Source: Nitrospira sp. (GTDB lineage: Bacteria > Nitrospirota > Nitrospiria > Nitrospirales > Nitrospiraceae). From it: DNA of 64,000 nt. The DNA lies in contig CP126121.1 of the NCBI GenBank assembly GCA_030123625.1, positions 2,086,179 through 2,150,178 of the forward strand. The letters are read 5' to 3'. The notes under the pieces are model-generated. The model was not told where the DNA came from. It saw only the letters and a list, made by a program, of their open reading frames with translations, and ran no database searches. The position numbers and the translations under genes were made by a program. Shown piece after piece: positions 26,290 to 34,509 of the stretch (positions within the stretch are counted from its first letter, which is position 1; every line of letters begins with the position of its first letter).

Positions 26290-26323
26290 TTAGATTTGAT
26301 AAAAATCTAAGGTGTAATTACAC
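26290..26323. promoter_or_regulatory. Two adjacent palindromes between divergent element genes
   Basis: TTAGATTT-GATAA-AAATCTAA (26290-26310) is followed directly by the perfect palindrome GTGTAATTACAC (26312-26323). They lie in the 312-bp gap between the minus-strand cargo genes and the AlpA/primase operon, as operator sites of an element-encoded repressor would. A terminator is less likely because they are far from any gene end. Confidence 0.45.
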
Positions 26324-26492
26324 ATAGTCTTAGCCAGCGGAGAGGCCGACAGCCTCGCAGATCCTATGGACTTCCACTGGCGAGCACGGTAAGCCGACAG
26401 CTAGGCCGAGCGAGACGTGATCCAGGGTATTAACTGGTCACCTCCTCGGTCTTCTTTTTGTCCGACAGGTGGCCGTAACTAGGAGCCATGCT

Positions 26493-26711
26493 ATGCCGGA
26501 CAAAGCTCTCGTTCCTTCCGCAATTCTTCGCCTGAAAGATGTTCAAAGACAACTCGCTCTTAGTCGGAGCGCTATCTATTCGCGCCTAGCGGATAACGAT
26601 TTCCCTGAGCCGCTCCAATTAGGCCCCCGTGCGATCGGCTGGCTTCAAGCCGATATTGACGTCTGGATCGAAGGCCGAAGGCGACAGGGTCACACGGGGG
26701 GGCAGCCATGA
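26493..26711 (+). CDS. AlpA-like DNA-binding protein
   Basis: A 72-residue MerR/AlpA-type helix-turn-helix protein, with LRLKDVQRQLALSRSAIYSRL as the recognition fold and FPEPLQLGPRAIGW, DIDVWIE typical of AlpA regulators that control excision genes in satellites. The ATG at 26493 has AGGAG 7 nt upstream; a GTG at 26469 is less likely. Its stop overlaps the next ATG as ATGA. Confidence 0.8.
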   Translation: MPDKALVPSAILRLKDVQRQLALSRSAIYSRLADNDFPEPLQLGPRAIGWLQADIDVWIEGRRRQGHTGGQP

Positions 26712-28792
26712 GCCTCACACTATCAAGATTGCGTGCGCAAGATTATGCAGCGCTTGAAAGTGAATCATGGATTGATGCCGCCACAGCAGAGGCCTTCAAG
26801 CTCTCTCGTGTTTCGAGGATGGAAGGAGCGGAGCTGGTTGGACGAACTGACCGTGGAGACTACGCGGGCATCAGGTTCCCCATCTACTGGCCCGGTGATC
26901 CAACCCCTCGCGAACACCATCTCCGACGTGAGCATCCGCCGGTGGAGGACGGTAAGCAAAAACAGAAATACCTCGCGCCGCCTGGCCGAGGGAATATGTT
27001 GCTGTTTGGGCCAAATGAATCGGTGGAGGCCCTGACCGATCCCGCGTGCCCGATCATCCTTGTTGAAGGGCTCAAGAAGCTGTTAGCGGCCTATCGCCTA
27101 TCCCGTTGGGAGACGACCGAGCCCCGGTTTCTGCCCTGTGCGATCTCCGGCGTCTGGAATTGGCGTGGGAGGATTGGCAAGACATCGGATGCTACTGGCG
27201 CACGGGTCGATGAAAAAGGCCCAATTCCTGATCTAGCTCGGATCAGCTGGCCGGGGCGTGATGTTGTCGTCATTTTCGATAGCGACTGCGCCACCAACGA
27301 CAAGATTGCCGCTGCTCGGCGCGGGCTGGTGGCTGAACTACGGAAGCGTGGAGCCCGTGTGGGCGTGGTCGATCTTCCGGCGCTGGATGGACTGGACAAG
27401 ACTGGCTTCGATGATCTTGTCGCACAGCGCGGTCCAGAGGAGGCGCTAGTGCTAATTCAGAAGACGATTGCGGAACAGGTAGAGGCCAGGGCTGATATTA
27501 CCCCCTCTGCGGAGGCTGCACAGCTGCACACCCCTCCGGCACTGGCGCAAGAACCTAACATTCTAGCGAAGTTCGAGAAAGCCATCGGCGAGCGCGGCAT
27601 GGTGGGCGAAGAACGGTGTGCAAAGGTACTCTATCTCGCCTTCACCAGCCGCCTCCTCGATCAACCCGTTTCTGTGGCAATAAAAGGATTGTCAAGTAGT
27701 GGGAAATCCTTCACGACCGAAACGACGCTGAAGTTTTTTCCGGCGACAGCCTATATCTCCATGACGGCCATGAGCGAGCGGGCATTAATCTACATGAAGG
27801 ATGATTTTCAGCATCGGACGCTGGTGATTTTCGAGGCGGTGGCGCTACGAGAGGAGCGCGAGAAGAACGAGAGCAACCTGACTGCCTACTTTGTGCGATC
27901 GTTGCTCAGTGAAGGGCGCATCGCCTATCCCGTCACCGTGCGGGATAAGCAAGAAGGTTTCGTCACAAAGACCATCGTCAAGGAAGGACCGACCAATGTC
28001 ATCTTGACCACAACCTCCACGGAGCTACACGGCGAGAACGAAACGCGGTTGCTCTCCTTGCCGACGAATGACTCTCCGGAACAAACCAAGGCAGTCATGC
28101 GGCGTTTGGCGGAGGGTATGTCCCATGAGGTGAACGTTCAGGAATGGCACGCCTTACAGAATTGGCTTGCCGTAGCAGAGCATCGCGTCATTATTCCCTT
28201 CAGTACCTATCTTGCCGATGCTATTCCACCCATGGCAGTTCGCCTCCGACGTGATTTCAAGACACTCCTGCGGTTGATCGAGACGCATGCCCTACTACAG
28301 CAATGCTCTCGTGACCGTGATGCCGAGGGGCGTATTATCGCGACACCAGAGGACTACTTTACCGTGCGAGGACTTGTGGCAGATCTCTTCGCTGCAGGTG
28401 TTGGGGCGACCGTGCCACATACTATTCGCGAGACGGTGCAAGCGGTCCAGCGTATTGATAGCGGAGAGGGGGCGACTGTCCTCCAAATTGCGAAAGAATT
28501 GAAACTCGACCGATCAGCCGCACAGCGCCGCACCCAGGCAGCCCGAGAACGCGGCTATCTCGCAAACCTGGAAGAAAAGCGGGGACGGCCAGCACGCTAC
28601 GCGATCGGCGAGCCGCTTCCCCAGGAATTAGAACTCCTCCCGTCCACTCTACCAGGGTGTGCACGCAGTTTCGCATCGACGCATAGCTTCATGCACAGCG
28701 TAAGCTCTTCAGTAACCAAAGATTTTATGGAGGGTGTGCAGGTGTGCAGTGAATTCGGGGAGGAGATGGAGGTGATCACCGATGTTGCTTGA
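26708..28792 (+). CDS. Element replication protein, TOPRIM-like (DUF3854-type) and P-loop ATPase
   Basis: 694 residues. The N-terminal region (about residues 110-265) has ILVEGLKKLLAAYRL and VVVIFDSDCATN, matching TOPRIM/DUF3854-type primase-like folds. A P-loop GLSSSGKS lies at about residues 326-333, followed by a Walker-B-like VIFEAVALREE and an LTTTSTELHGENETRLLSL segment. The C-terminal part has a winged-helix-like region (LQIAKELKLDRSAAQRR). This suggests a primase/helicase acting in replication of the element. It is translationally coupled to the AlpA-like gene. Confidence 0.7.
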   Translation: MSLTLSRLRAQDYAALESESWIDAATAEAFKLSRVSRMEGAELVGRTDRGDYAGIRFPIYWPGDPTPREHHLRREHPPVEDGKQKQKYLAPPGRGNMLLFGPNESVEALTDPACPIILVEGLKKLLAAYRLSRWETTEPRFLPCAISGVWNWRGRIGKTSDATGARVDEKGPIPDLARISWPGRDVVVIFDSDCATNDKIAAARRGLVAELRKRGARVGVVDLPALDGLDKTGFDDLVAQRGPEEALVLIQKTIAEQVEARADITPSAEAAQLHTPPALAQEPNILAKFEKAIGERGMVGEERCAKVLYLAFTSRLLDQPVSVAIKGLSSSGKSFTTETTLKFFPATAYISMTAMSERALIYMKDDFQHRTLVIFEAVALREEREKNESNLTAYFVRSLLSEGRIAYPVTVRDKQEGFVTKTIVKEGPTNVILTTTSTELHGENETRLLSLPTNDSPEQTKAVMRRLAEGMSHEVNVQEWHALQNWLAVAEHRVIIPFSTYLADAIPPMAVRLRRDFKTLLRLIETHALLQQCSRDRDAEGRIIATPEDYFTVRGLVADLFAAGVGATVPHTIRETVQAVQRIDSGEGATVLQIAKELKLDRSAAQRRTQAARERGYLANLEEKRGRPARYAIGEPLPQELELLPSTLPGCARSFASTHSFMHSVSSSVTKDFMEGVQVCSEFGEEMEVITDVA

Positions 28793-29168
28793 GGCAATGG
28801 GAAAGCCGTTCTGTTACCGCTGGCCAGGCGGAGAAATCGTGTTGATTCCTGGGCATCCACGCGACCTGCCGGAGGACCGCGCCTGCCGATTGCTTGAAAA
28901 GATGGCAGGTAAAGTACGAGTGGTCGAACCGGCATCGGTAGTGGAACGCTTGCAGGCTGGGGTGTGGGTGGAATGGCTCAGCCCGGCTTTACCGAAGCAG
29001 CAAGGGGAAGTCCTTGCAGTATACCAGGACAGCACCTTTGAGGTGTTCCACCCACTTGCGGCGACGTTATGCAGACTGCCAATAGGATGGGTGATCAGGG
29101 TTTTGAGAAGCCCCATCAATCCTCAAGGGAGCGCTAGGCAGATGGAAGAAGGCCATCATGAGCGATGA
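28782..29168 (+). CDS. Uncharacterised element protein
   Basis: 128 residues, starting ATG at 28782 inside the end of the replication gene. The N-terminal FCYRWPGGEIVLIPGHPRDL and a later VEWLSPALPKQQGEVLAVY give a mixed beta/helix pattern. No family recognised. It overlaps the next gene by 11 nt, so it is part of one operon. Confidence 0.6.
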   Translation: MLLEAMGKPFCYRWPGGEIVLIPGHPRDLPEDRACRLLEKMAGKVRVVEPASVVERLQAGVWVEWLSPALPKQQGEVLAVYQDSTFEVFHPLAATLCRLPIGWVIRVLRSPINPQGSARQMEEGHHER

Positions 29169-29511
29169 AAATAATTCAAGATCAATCAAGAGCCATGGTG
29201 GAAAACGTCCTGGTGCCGGAAGGCCGCCGGGCAGCCCCAATAAGCTCACTCGGCCATTGAAGGAAGCAGCGGCATTGCATACCGAGGATTGTCTAGCCGT
29301 CCTTGTGCAGTTGCGAGACCATGCCGAGTCCGAACAAGTAAGACTAGCGGCTGCAATGGCACTCTTGGACCGAGGGCATGGAAGGCCGCGCCAAGAACTT
29401 GATATCAACAAGACTGAAGGCGTCACGGTCATCATTGATCGATGGCCTCCTATTAACCAGACGCACAGCGCCCCGGTGATGATCGAGAATCACTCCAACA
29501 ATACGCAATGA
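29158..29511 (+). CDS. Small phage-type DNA-binding protein (terminase small subunit-like)
   Basis: 117 residues. The basic N-terminus GGKRPGAGRPPGSPNKLTR is an AT-hook-like motif seen in phage small terminase and related proteins. The middle is helical (VRLAAAMALLDRGHGRP). There is no large terminase nearby. It could direct hijacking of a helper phage's packaging or simply bind DNA; this cannot be decided from sequence. Confidence 0.5.
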   Translation: MSDENNSRSIKSHGGKRPGAGRPPGSPNKLTRPLKEAAALHTEDCLAVLVQLRDHAESEQVRLAAAMALLDRGHGRPRQELDINKTEGVTVIIDRWPPINQTHSAPVMIENHSNNTQ

Positions 29512-29529
29512 CTGTAGTCACTAGCGATA

Positions 29530-29769
29530 ATGCCGCAAGAAATTTCATCCATGACCCGCCGCCTACTCAATATCAGGCAAGTGGCCGACTATACTGGCCT
29601 TTCTGTACACACTCTCTACACGATGGTATCGCAGCGGCGGATTCCCTTTGTGAAACTTGGACGGCTGACCAAATTTGACCGGTATGAACTTGACCGTTGG
29701 ATTGAATCGCACTCGGTGAAGGCACGTAAGCCTTTCACTGTCTCCACCCCATTGACTATTGGTAGTTAA
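29530..29769 (+). CDS. xis: Excisionase-family DNA-binding protein
   Basis: 79 residues with an HTH_17/MerR-like fold: LLNIRQVADYTGLSVHTLY, then VKLGRLTKFDRYELDRWIES. This is the usual excisionase (Xis-like) or AlpA-type module and fits an integrative element carrying an integrase. An internal ATG at 29551 is an alternative start. Confidence 0.8.
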   Translation: MPQEISSMTRRLLNIRQVADYTGLSVHTLYTMVSQRRIPFVKLGRLTKFDRYELDRWIESHSVKARKPFTVSTPLTIGS

Positions 29770-29778
29770 AACACTACC

Positions 29779-30021
29779 ATGGTGCCCATGCAGACGCGGC
29801 TTAGAGAATGGCGAGAGAAGCGGGGCTTGAGCCTTCGGAAGCTCGGAGCCTTGTCTGGTGTCCATTATGTCTCTCTGGTCAAGATGGAAGCCGGAAGGCT
29901 GGACCCGCAACTCTCAACCTTGCTGAAGCTGTGTCAGTCGCTCAGTATCACTCTTAGTCAACTCGTGGGAGAACCACGAGGAAAAGGAGGGCGTTCACAT
30001 GGGACTGACGCGAAGGGGTAA
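29779..30021 (+). CDS. XRE-family transcriptional regulator
   Basis: 80 residues forming a lambda-repressor-type helix-turn-helix: LREWREKRGLSLRKLGALSG, then SLVKMEAGRLDPQLSTLLKL. Its 3' end overlaps the integrase start by 23 nt. Likely represses the element's own genes; the palindromes at 26290-26323 are candidate operators. Starts at 29779 or 29788 are both possible. Confidence 0.85.
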   Translation: MVPMQTRLREWREKRGLSLRKLGALSGVHYVSLVKMEAGRLDPQLSTLLKLCQSLSITLSQLVGEPRGKGGRSHGTDAKG

Positions 30022-31171
30022 GTGTGCTCGGGGATGCCCGGACGGGATGAAGGGCCTGAAATGCCCTTGCCCGAAGTCCTGGGCCTATTATGTCGAGTTT
30101 TATGTGTTGGATGATGGCGAACGGCTGACGTTAACCAAACGCATGCCAGGGGCGAAGCTCAAACGCTGGAAGGTCGGTTGTGACAATAAGACGCTTGCCC
30201 GGCAACAGGAAGCCGTCATCAAGACCAAACTCTTAGCCGGAGCTATCGAGAGTGAGCGGGGCAAGCAAACGGTCATGACCTTATGGCAGTGGGCCGAGGA
30301 ATACAAGGCGACTGAGGAAGTCCGAAGGCTTCGCTCCTACAAAGAACGCTGTCAGAGAATAGACAAGGTTATTGTGCCTTTCTTCGGGACCAATCGCTTG
30401 CTTCAGGATTTGGCGGTAAAAGACGTAGAAGCCTTCCGGCAGGAACGAGGCAAGGGGCGTATGGTCGGAACCGTGAACGTCGATCATAATTACCTCAAAC
30501 ACATGCTGAAATTGGCGATGAAACGGGATCTGATTACGCGAAATGTCGCCTCTCTCGTGGCGGCTCCCAAACCGAAGAATGCAAGGAATCGAGTCCTTGA
30601 CCCCGAAGAATGGCAACGGCTCTATGGTGCCGCGCCTGACTGGTTCAAGCCCGTACTGTTAACCGGCTATCACACCGGCATGCGGTTAGAAGAGATTCTC
30701 ACTCTGACTTGGGATCGGGTGGACTTGGAGAAAGGCCGGATCTTCCTTCCTGGTCATTTGACGAAGACGGGGCAGGAGCGCCTTGTTCCGATCACGGCTA
30801 CCTTACGGCGAGAACTCCAACGTCATCGGAGCCTTGACGGGGTTACGCGCATTCAAGGCTTGGTGTTTCACAAGGACGGGCGAAAACTGAGCCATACCTA
30901 CCGGGAAGTTCAGCGGCTCTGCCAGGAACAGCAGATTGAAAATTTCGTCTTCCATGACCTTCGGCACTGTGCTGTGACGAACCTGGCCGATGAAGGTGTT
31001 GAAATCGAAACCATCATGAAGATCGTCGGTCATTCCTCGGTGGAAATGTTTCTTCGCTATCGCACAGTGAAGGCGGATCGGTTGGACGCTGCAATGGCCC
31101 GACTGGACGCCAGACTTAACACCCCCGCAACACGTGCTTCCGCACGGTTTTCTAACTCATTGAATAATTAG
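29999..31171 (+). CDS. int: Tyrosine integrase
   Basis: 390 residues. The N-terminus is Cys-rich (CARGCPDGMKGLKCPCP), then comes the SAM-like core-binding domain and the catalytic domain with TGMRLEEIL (first Arg), HDLRHCA (His and second Arg), VGHSSVEMFLRY (His and Tyr). The start ATG has AAGGAGG 8 nt upstream. The stop lies 15 bp from the 3' end of tRNA-Leu, the normal position for an element integrated there. Intact, in contrast to the decayed copy at 22901-23020. Confidence 0.95.
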   Translation: MGLTRRGKCARGCPDGMKGLKCPCPKSWAYYVEFYVLDDGERLTLTKRMPGAKLKRWKVGCDNKTLARQQEAVIKTKLLAGAIESERGKQTVMTLWQWAEEYKATEEVRRLRSYKERCQRIDKVIVPFFGTNRLLQDLAVKDVEAFRQERGKGRMVGTVNVDHNYLKHMLKLAMKRDLITRNVASLVAAPKPKNARNRVLDPEEWQRLYGAAPDWFKPVLLTGYHTGMRLEEILTLTWDRVDLEKGRIFLPGHLTKTGQERLVPITATLRRELQRHRSLDGVTRIQGLVFHKDGRKLSHTYREVQRLCQEQQIENFVFHDLRHCAVTNLADEGVEIETIMKIVGHSSVEMFLRYRTVKADRLDAAMARLDARLNTPATRASARFSNSLNN

Positions 31172-31185
31172 GCAGGAAAGGGTAG

Positions 31186-31203
31186 TGGTGCCGAAGCCGG
31201 GAT
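31186..31203 (+). other. attR inside the tRNA-Leu 3' end
   Basis: Same 18-bp sequence as 23058-23075. Integration keeps the tRNA complete because the copy rebuilds the CCA end. Confidence 0.8.
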
Positions 31204-31272
31204 TTGAACCCGGACACCCGTGAGGGCGCTAGACCCTGAATCTAGTGCGTCTGCCAGTTCCGCCACTTCGGC
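31186..31272 (-). tRNA. tRNA-Leu (anticodon CAG)
   Basis: 87 nt on the minus strand. The acceptor stem GCCGAAG/CTTCGGC, a long variable arm as in class II tRNAs, the TTCAAAT T-loop and an encoded CCA end are all present. The anticodon loop TTCAGGG gives CAG for Leu. It is the attachment site of the integrative element. Confidence 0.95.
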
Positions 31273-31278
31273 CTTGGG

Positions 31279-31493
31279 GGATGTTGGAAAAGCCCGTCAG
31301 CTTTGTTCTCGCGTCGACCGAAGGATATTGGCGCTCACGGGACATGGCCCGCTCACCCTCTCGCGGGCGTCCACAGATGTGCCATGCCTTATTCGGCATG
31401 GCGTGGACCTCGCGCCCGTCCACAAACGTGACGTCATTATTCTTCGCGTCGCGGACCTCACTGCGGCCTCGCTGAACGACCCTTCGAACATCC
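31279..31493. repeat. MITE-like repeat element, copy 2
   Basis: About 215 bp, opposite in orientation to copy 1. Its ends, GGATGTTGGAAAAGCCCG and the complement of GGATGTTCGAAGGG, form imperfect terminal repeats. The core (31411-31471) matches 7501-7561 closely, including CCGCGACGCGAAGAATA and GGACGGGCGCGAG on the minus strand. It starts only 6 bp beyond the tRNA 5' end and has no coding capacity. Confidence 0.75.
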
Positions 31494-31563
31494 GGGGACT
31501 ACAACCGCAAGGAGCTGGATTATCCTGAATTTTCCTCGCTCGCGTCAAGCAAGCGCCAACTGC

Positions 31564-33018
31564 TCACTGTGCGACAGGACTAGCCGGTTGAACCATGGCC
31601 CAGTGCCCAAGAGTAGCGATCTCACGTGGATCGCCGCTGACGATAATGCGTTCACGTACGAGCCCTGCCGCGGCTAGAAGTGAAGGCGCGGCAATCCTCG
31701 GAGCCTCATCGACCATTAAGACATCAAAGCGCACTCTGCCGAACAAGGGATCGCTCGCGACTCGAGTCGGGGTGGCAGCAACGACTCGCCGATTCTGAAT
31801 AAAAGCCTGGCGGTTCGGATTTTCTTCAGCCGCCAGTAACTCTCGGACTTTTTTGGTTCCTCCCAATTTCGTGACGTGCTCTTTAAGATCCTCAAACTCG
31901 GCCCTTGTCCCCCTCGGAACGGCCGCCTCCGGAGCAAGCTGTTGAATGCGCCCTTTGGCGACATCGAGTTCTTTGTTCACTTGATTCATCTGGTTTTGAT
32001 ACAACGCGCAGTACTGTTTGAGGGATTCTGCATTCTTTCCCACCGCCTGCATCGTGAGACGTTGAAACAGTGGTAGGTTTTCGAATTCCTCGAGCGTCTT
32101 CCGGACATCGGCTATCCTCACTTGAAGATCTCTCAATTGCGTGACAAGACGCCATTCCAATAGGCGGACTTCGTCTAGATCTTTCTGTTTCGCTTCTTTC
32201 TGAGACAAAAAAGGTATGAGCTCGCGGAAGCGGTCGTATTTATATTTCAAAGAGGCCTTGTCGCCTTGTGACTTGGCATAGAATTGATGCATTTGCGCTT
32301 CGAACGCCAATTCGTGAAGCTCCACACCGCCGGCGTGCGAGGCAATCGGGAATTCATACCGAGTAATCCACATTTTGTGGTTCAGTCCGCCGGCCTTCAT
32401 GGTACGCCCCACTATTCCCACAATCTCATCGCACTCTTGGTGATCCGCACTGATTAGGAGAATACGTTTGTTGATGCGAATGAGCTCCATTGCCAGATTT
32501 CCGAGTTTTTGACGACGGTATGCTCGGTCATCCGACCACACTGTTGTGAGGACGGATGAGGCGGAGGGTAATGCGGCTGTCTCACCTTCGTGCATCTGCA
32601 ACAGTGAAGTCAATCGCTCGACCGGCCCAAAGTGATACAGGCTCGGCTTCGCCAGCATGTCTCTCAGCCGCGAAGCCGACATGCTGACAAGACCCGCTTG
32701 GTCCGGAACAATGGTAACAGAAGGAACTTCGCGACCGAGGGCGTCGACCAGTTGGACCAGAAGGCTGTCGCCCGTTTGCCGCAGCACGATTCCCTCCGTC
32801 GCATCTGTCTCGCCGAAGGGAATGACGGATACCGGCAGGTCGACGGACCGTTGGACGCCTGCAGGCACGATAAATTCATACAGATGGAGTGCGCCGATCG
32901 TCTTGACCAAACGGCCTCGCGACGCCACGACAGGAGCATCCTGCCCTGTTTCAGTCAGACGAACTTGCGCCCCTTCGAGGCGCGTGATCCATAATTCGAT
33001 GAGTTCTGTTGCAGTCAT
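31564..33018 (-). CDS. Degenerate SF1-helicase-like protein with central coiled coil
   Basis: 484 residues. The C-terminal part shows DVLMVDEAPRIAAPSLLAAA (helicase motif II-like) and RIIVSGDPREI (motif III-like), as in UPF1/Dna2-type AAA_11 helicases. At the place of Walker A there is only SVLTTVWSDDRAYRRQKLGNL, with no GxxGxGKT. The middle (about residues 255-375) is a long heptad-patterned helical region. The chain ends soon after motif III, lacking motifs IV-VI. It may be a truncated or repurposed helicase without ATPase activity. Confidence 0.6.
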   Translation of the reverse strand: MTATELIELWITRLEGAQVRLTETGQDAPVVASRGRLVKTIGALHLYEFIVPAGVQRSVDLPVSVIPFGETDATEGIVLRQTGDSLLVQLVDALGREVPSVTIVPDQAGLVSMSASRLRDMLAKPSLYHFGPVERLTSLLQMHEGETAALPSASSVLTTVWSDDRAYRRQKLGNLAMELIRINKRILLISADHQECDEIVGIVGRTMKAGGLNHKMWITRYEFPIASHAGGVELHELAFEAQMHQFYAKSQGDKASLKYKYDRFRELIPFLSQKEAKQKDLDEVRLLEWRLVTQLRDLQVRIADVRKTLEEFENLPLFQRLTMQAVGKNAESLKQYCALYQNQMNQVNKELDVAKGRIQQLAPEAAVPRGTRAEFEDLKEHVTKLGGTKKVRELLAAEENPNRQAFIQNRRVVAATPTRVASDPLFGRVRFDVLMVDEAPRIAAPSLLAAAGLVRERIIVSGDPREIATLGHWAMVQPASPVAQ

Positions 33019-33160
33019 GAAGACGGAAATCTCTTCTCCATTTCATCCGGGTAAGGAATACGATGATAAATGCCCGCCGCGATGCCTGTCCACCATAGGA
33101 TCGATAGTGCCCTTGTCTTCGCGACCAGATCTTGTCTAGAATGAGCGCCTGGAGGAACCT

Positions 33161-33430
33161 GTGAAGGGCCTACGATTCGAGCGGATCGCTAATGGACGTC
33201 ACTACAATATTGTTTTCCACATCGGGAGTACGTATGTGCCGGTGAGTGACGACACGGTAGAAGAACTCAAAGAGCAAAGCCTGCTGCCGGCCGAACGATT
33301 TTTGGATCTCCTCATCGACCGTGTGGGTTATTCATCCTACCTGAAGGATCAGATCCGCAACGAACTGAAAGCGACGGGCGATCCCACCACGCAGATCACA
33401 GTGCTGCAGGGGGCAATCCGTGAGCTGTAA
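33161..33430 (+). CDS. Small uncharacterised protein, 89 aa
   Basis: GTG start with GGAGG 5 nt upstream. The sequence FERIANGRHYNIVFHIGSTYVPVSDDTV followed by helices has no family that I recognise. The strong ribosome site and good codon use support a real gene. It runs convergent with the TPR gene. Confidence 0.6.
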   Translation: MKGLRFERIANGRHYNIVFHIGSTYVPVSDDTVEELKEQSLLPAERFLDLLIDRVGYSSYLKDQIRNELKATGDPTTQITVLQGAIREL

Positions 33431-33462
33431 AGCCATATCCCGTCATTCATGGAGCGTACTCA

Positions 33463-34494
33463 TCAATCCCCCACCTGCCCCTCTTGGAACAGCTGGTTCA
33501 TGATCTGGTTCTTTTTCTCGGGATCGCGATAGTACTTCAGCGCCTTGGTGTAATTTTCCATCGCGCTCTGACGCTTCCCCCGCAAGGCATAGATTTCAGC
33601 GATACCGTGATACGCCCGCGCATCTTCCTCATTGCACTTGAGTGCCCGGCTGAAGATATCCGCCGCCTCTTGAAGCCGCTGCTTGCCTAATGCGAGCCAA
33701 CCGAGCGCGGAATGGGCTGCGCCAAAGTCCGGATCGGCATGGAGTGCATCTTGATAACTCTTGTGCGCGAGGTCCAGCCGCCCGCGTATTTCGTAGAGTC
33801 CGCCCAGCGCGAAGTGGACTTCGGCGTCCTGCGGGTTCAATTTTAAGGCGGTCTTGTAGGATTGCACCGCCGGTTCCATCTTCCCCTGTTCCGCGAGAGC
33901 GCAGGCGAGATTGGAATATACCGCCGAATCGTTGGGAGTGAGTTTGGCCACCTCTCGATATTCTTTGATCGCCATCTCCAGGCGCCCTTGATGTTGATAT
34001 GCGACTCCCAGATTCATTCGTGCCGGTGCAAAGCCCGGCGCGAGACGGACGGCTTCACGATACTCCTTAATCGCCATTTCAAGATGGCCGGCGCGTTCGT
34101 GAATCTGTGCCAGAAAGTAATGCGGATGCGCAGATTGCGGAAGCAACCGAGCGGCTTCCGCGTATGGTCTCATGGATTGCTCGGATTGACCCGATTGCGC
34201 CAGAAAAAGACCCATAACCAAATAGGTGTAGCCACTGTCCGTATGCCCATCGAGCAGATTCTTCACCCATGTTTGCACGGTCGCGATGTCCTTCTCAGCT
34301 TCCAGGCAGAGCGCATGGGTTTTCCAGGCATCGGCGAACCGACCCTGCAAGAGATACACGACGTTTCGTGCGAAGAGAGGACGTGGATCTTTCGCCCCTT
34401 CCGGATCCCGGCTCCAGGCCAACGACTCGGCCAGCAAAGTGTCCCATGCTCCGGCCACAATTGCAGCTTCGCATTGTTGCTGGTAGATGCTCAT
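33463..34494 (-). CDS. TPR-repeat protein
   Basis: 343 residues with about six tetratricopeptide repeats, e.g. LEMAIKEYREAVRLAPGFA and AVQSYKTALKLNPQDAE. No signal peptide or catalytic domain, so probably a cytoplasmic scaffold. It begins 15 bp after the end of the thymidylate synthase gene in the same direction, so the two are probably cotranscribed. Confidence 0.8.
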   Translation of the reverse strand: MSIYQQQCEAAIVAGAWDTLLAESLAWSRDPEGAKDPRPLFARNVVYLLQGRFADAWKTHALCLEAEKDIATVQTWVKNLLDGHTDSGYTYLVMGLFLAQSGQSEQSMRPYAEAARLLPQSAHPHYFLAQIHERAGHLEMAIKEYREAVRLAPGFAPARMNLGVAYQHQGRLEMAIKEYREVAKLTPNDSAVYSNLACALAEQGKMEPAVQSYKTALKLNPQDAEVHFALGGLYEIRGRLDLAHKSYQDALHADPDFGAAHSALGWLALGKQRLQEAADIFSRALKCNEEDARAYHGIAEIYALRGKRQSAMENYTKALKYYRDPEKKNQIMNQLFQEGQVGD

Positions 34495-34509
34495 CTAAGA
34501 GACAACGTC

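Larger units (their letters stand above)
23058..31203 (+). mobile_element. Integrative element in tRNA-Leu(CAG), about 8.1 kb
   Basis: Bounded by 18-bp direct repeats, with a tyrosine integrase next to the right att site and an excisionase, XRE and AlpA regulators and a primase/helicase-like gene. No capsid, tail, large terminase or conjugation genes are present, so it resembles a phage satellite or small integrative element. Cargo includes a DcdV/AvcD-type deaminase and several small genes. The cargo half (23500-26330) is clearly AT-richer than the chromosome, a sign of recent transfer. A remnant integrase to the left suggests two successive insertions. Confidence 0.85.

Noticed and set aside
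28295-28676. CRISPR or other repeat arrays in the integrative element
   Set aside because: No regularly spaced repeats were seen anywhere in the window.
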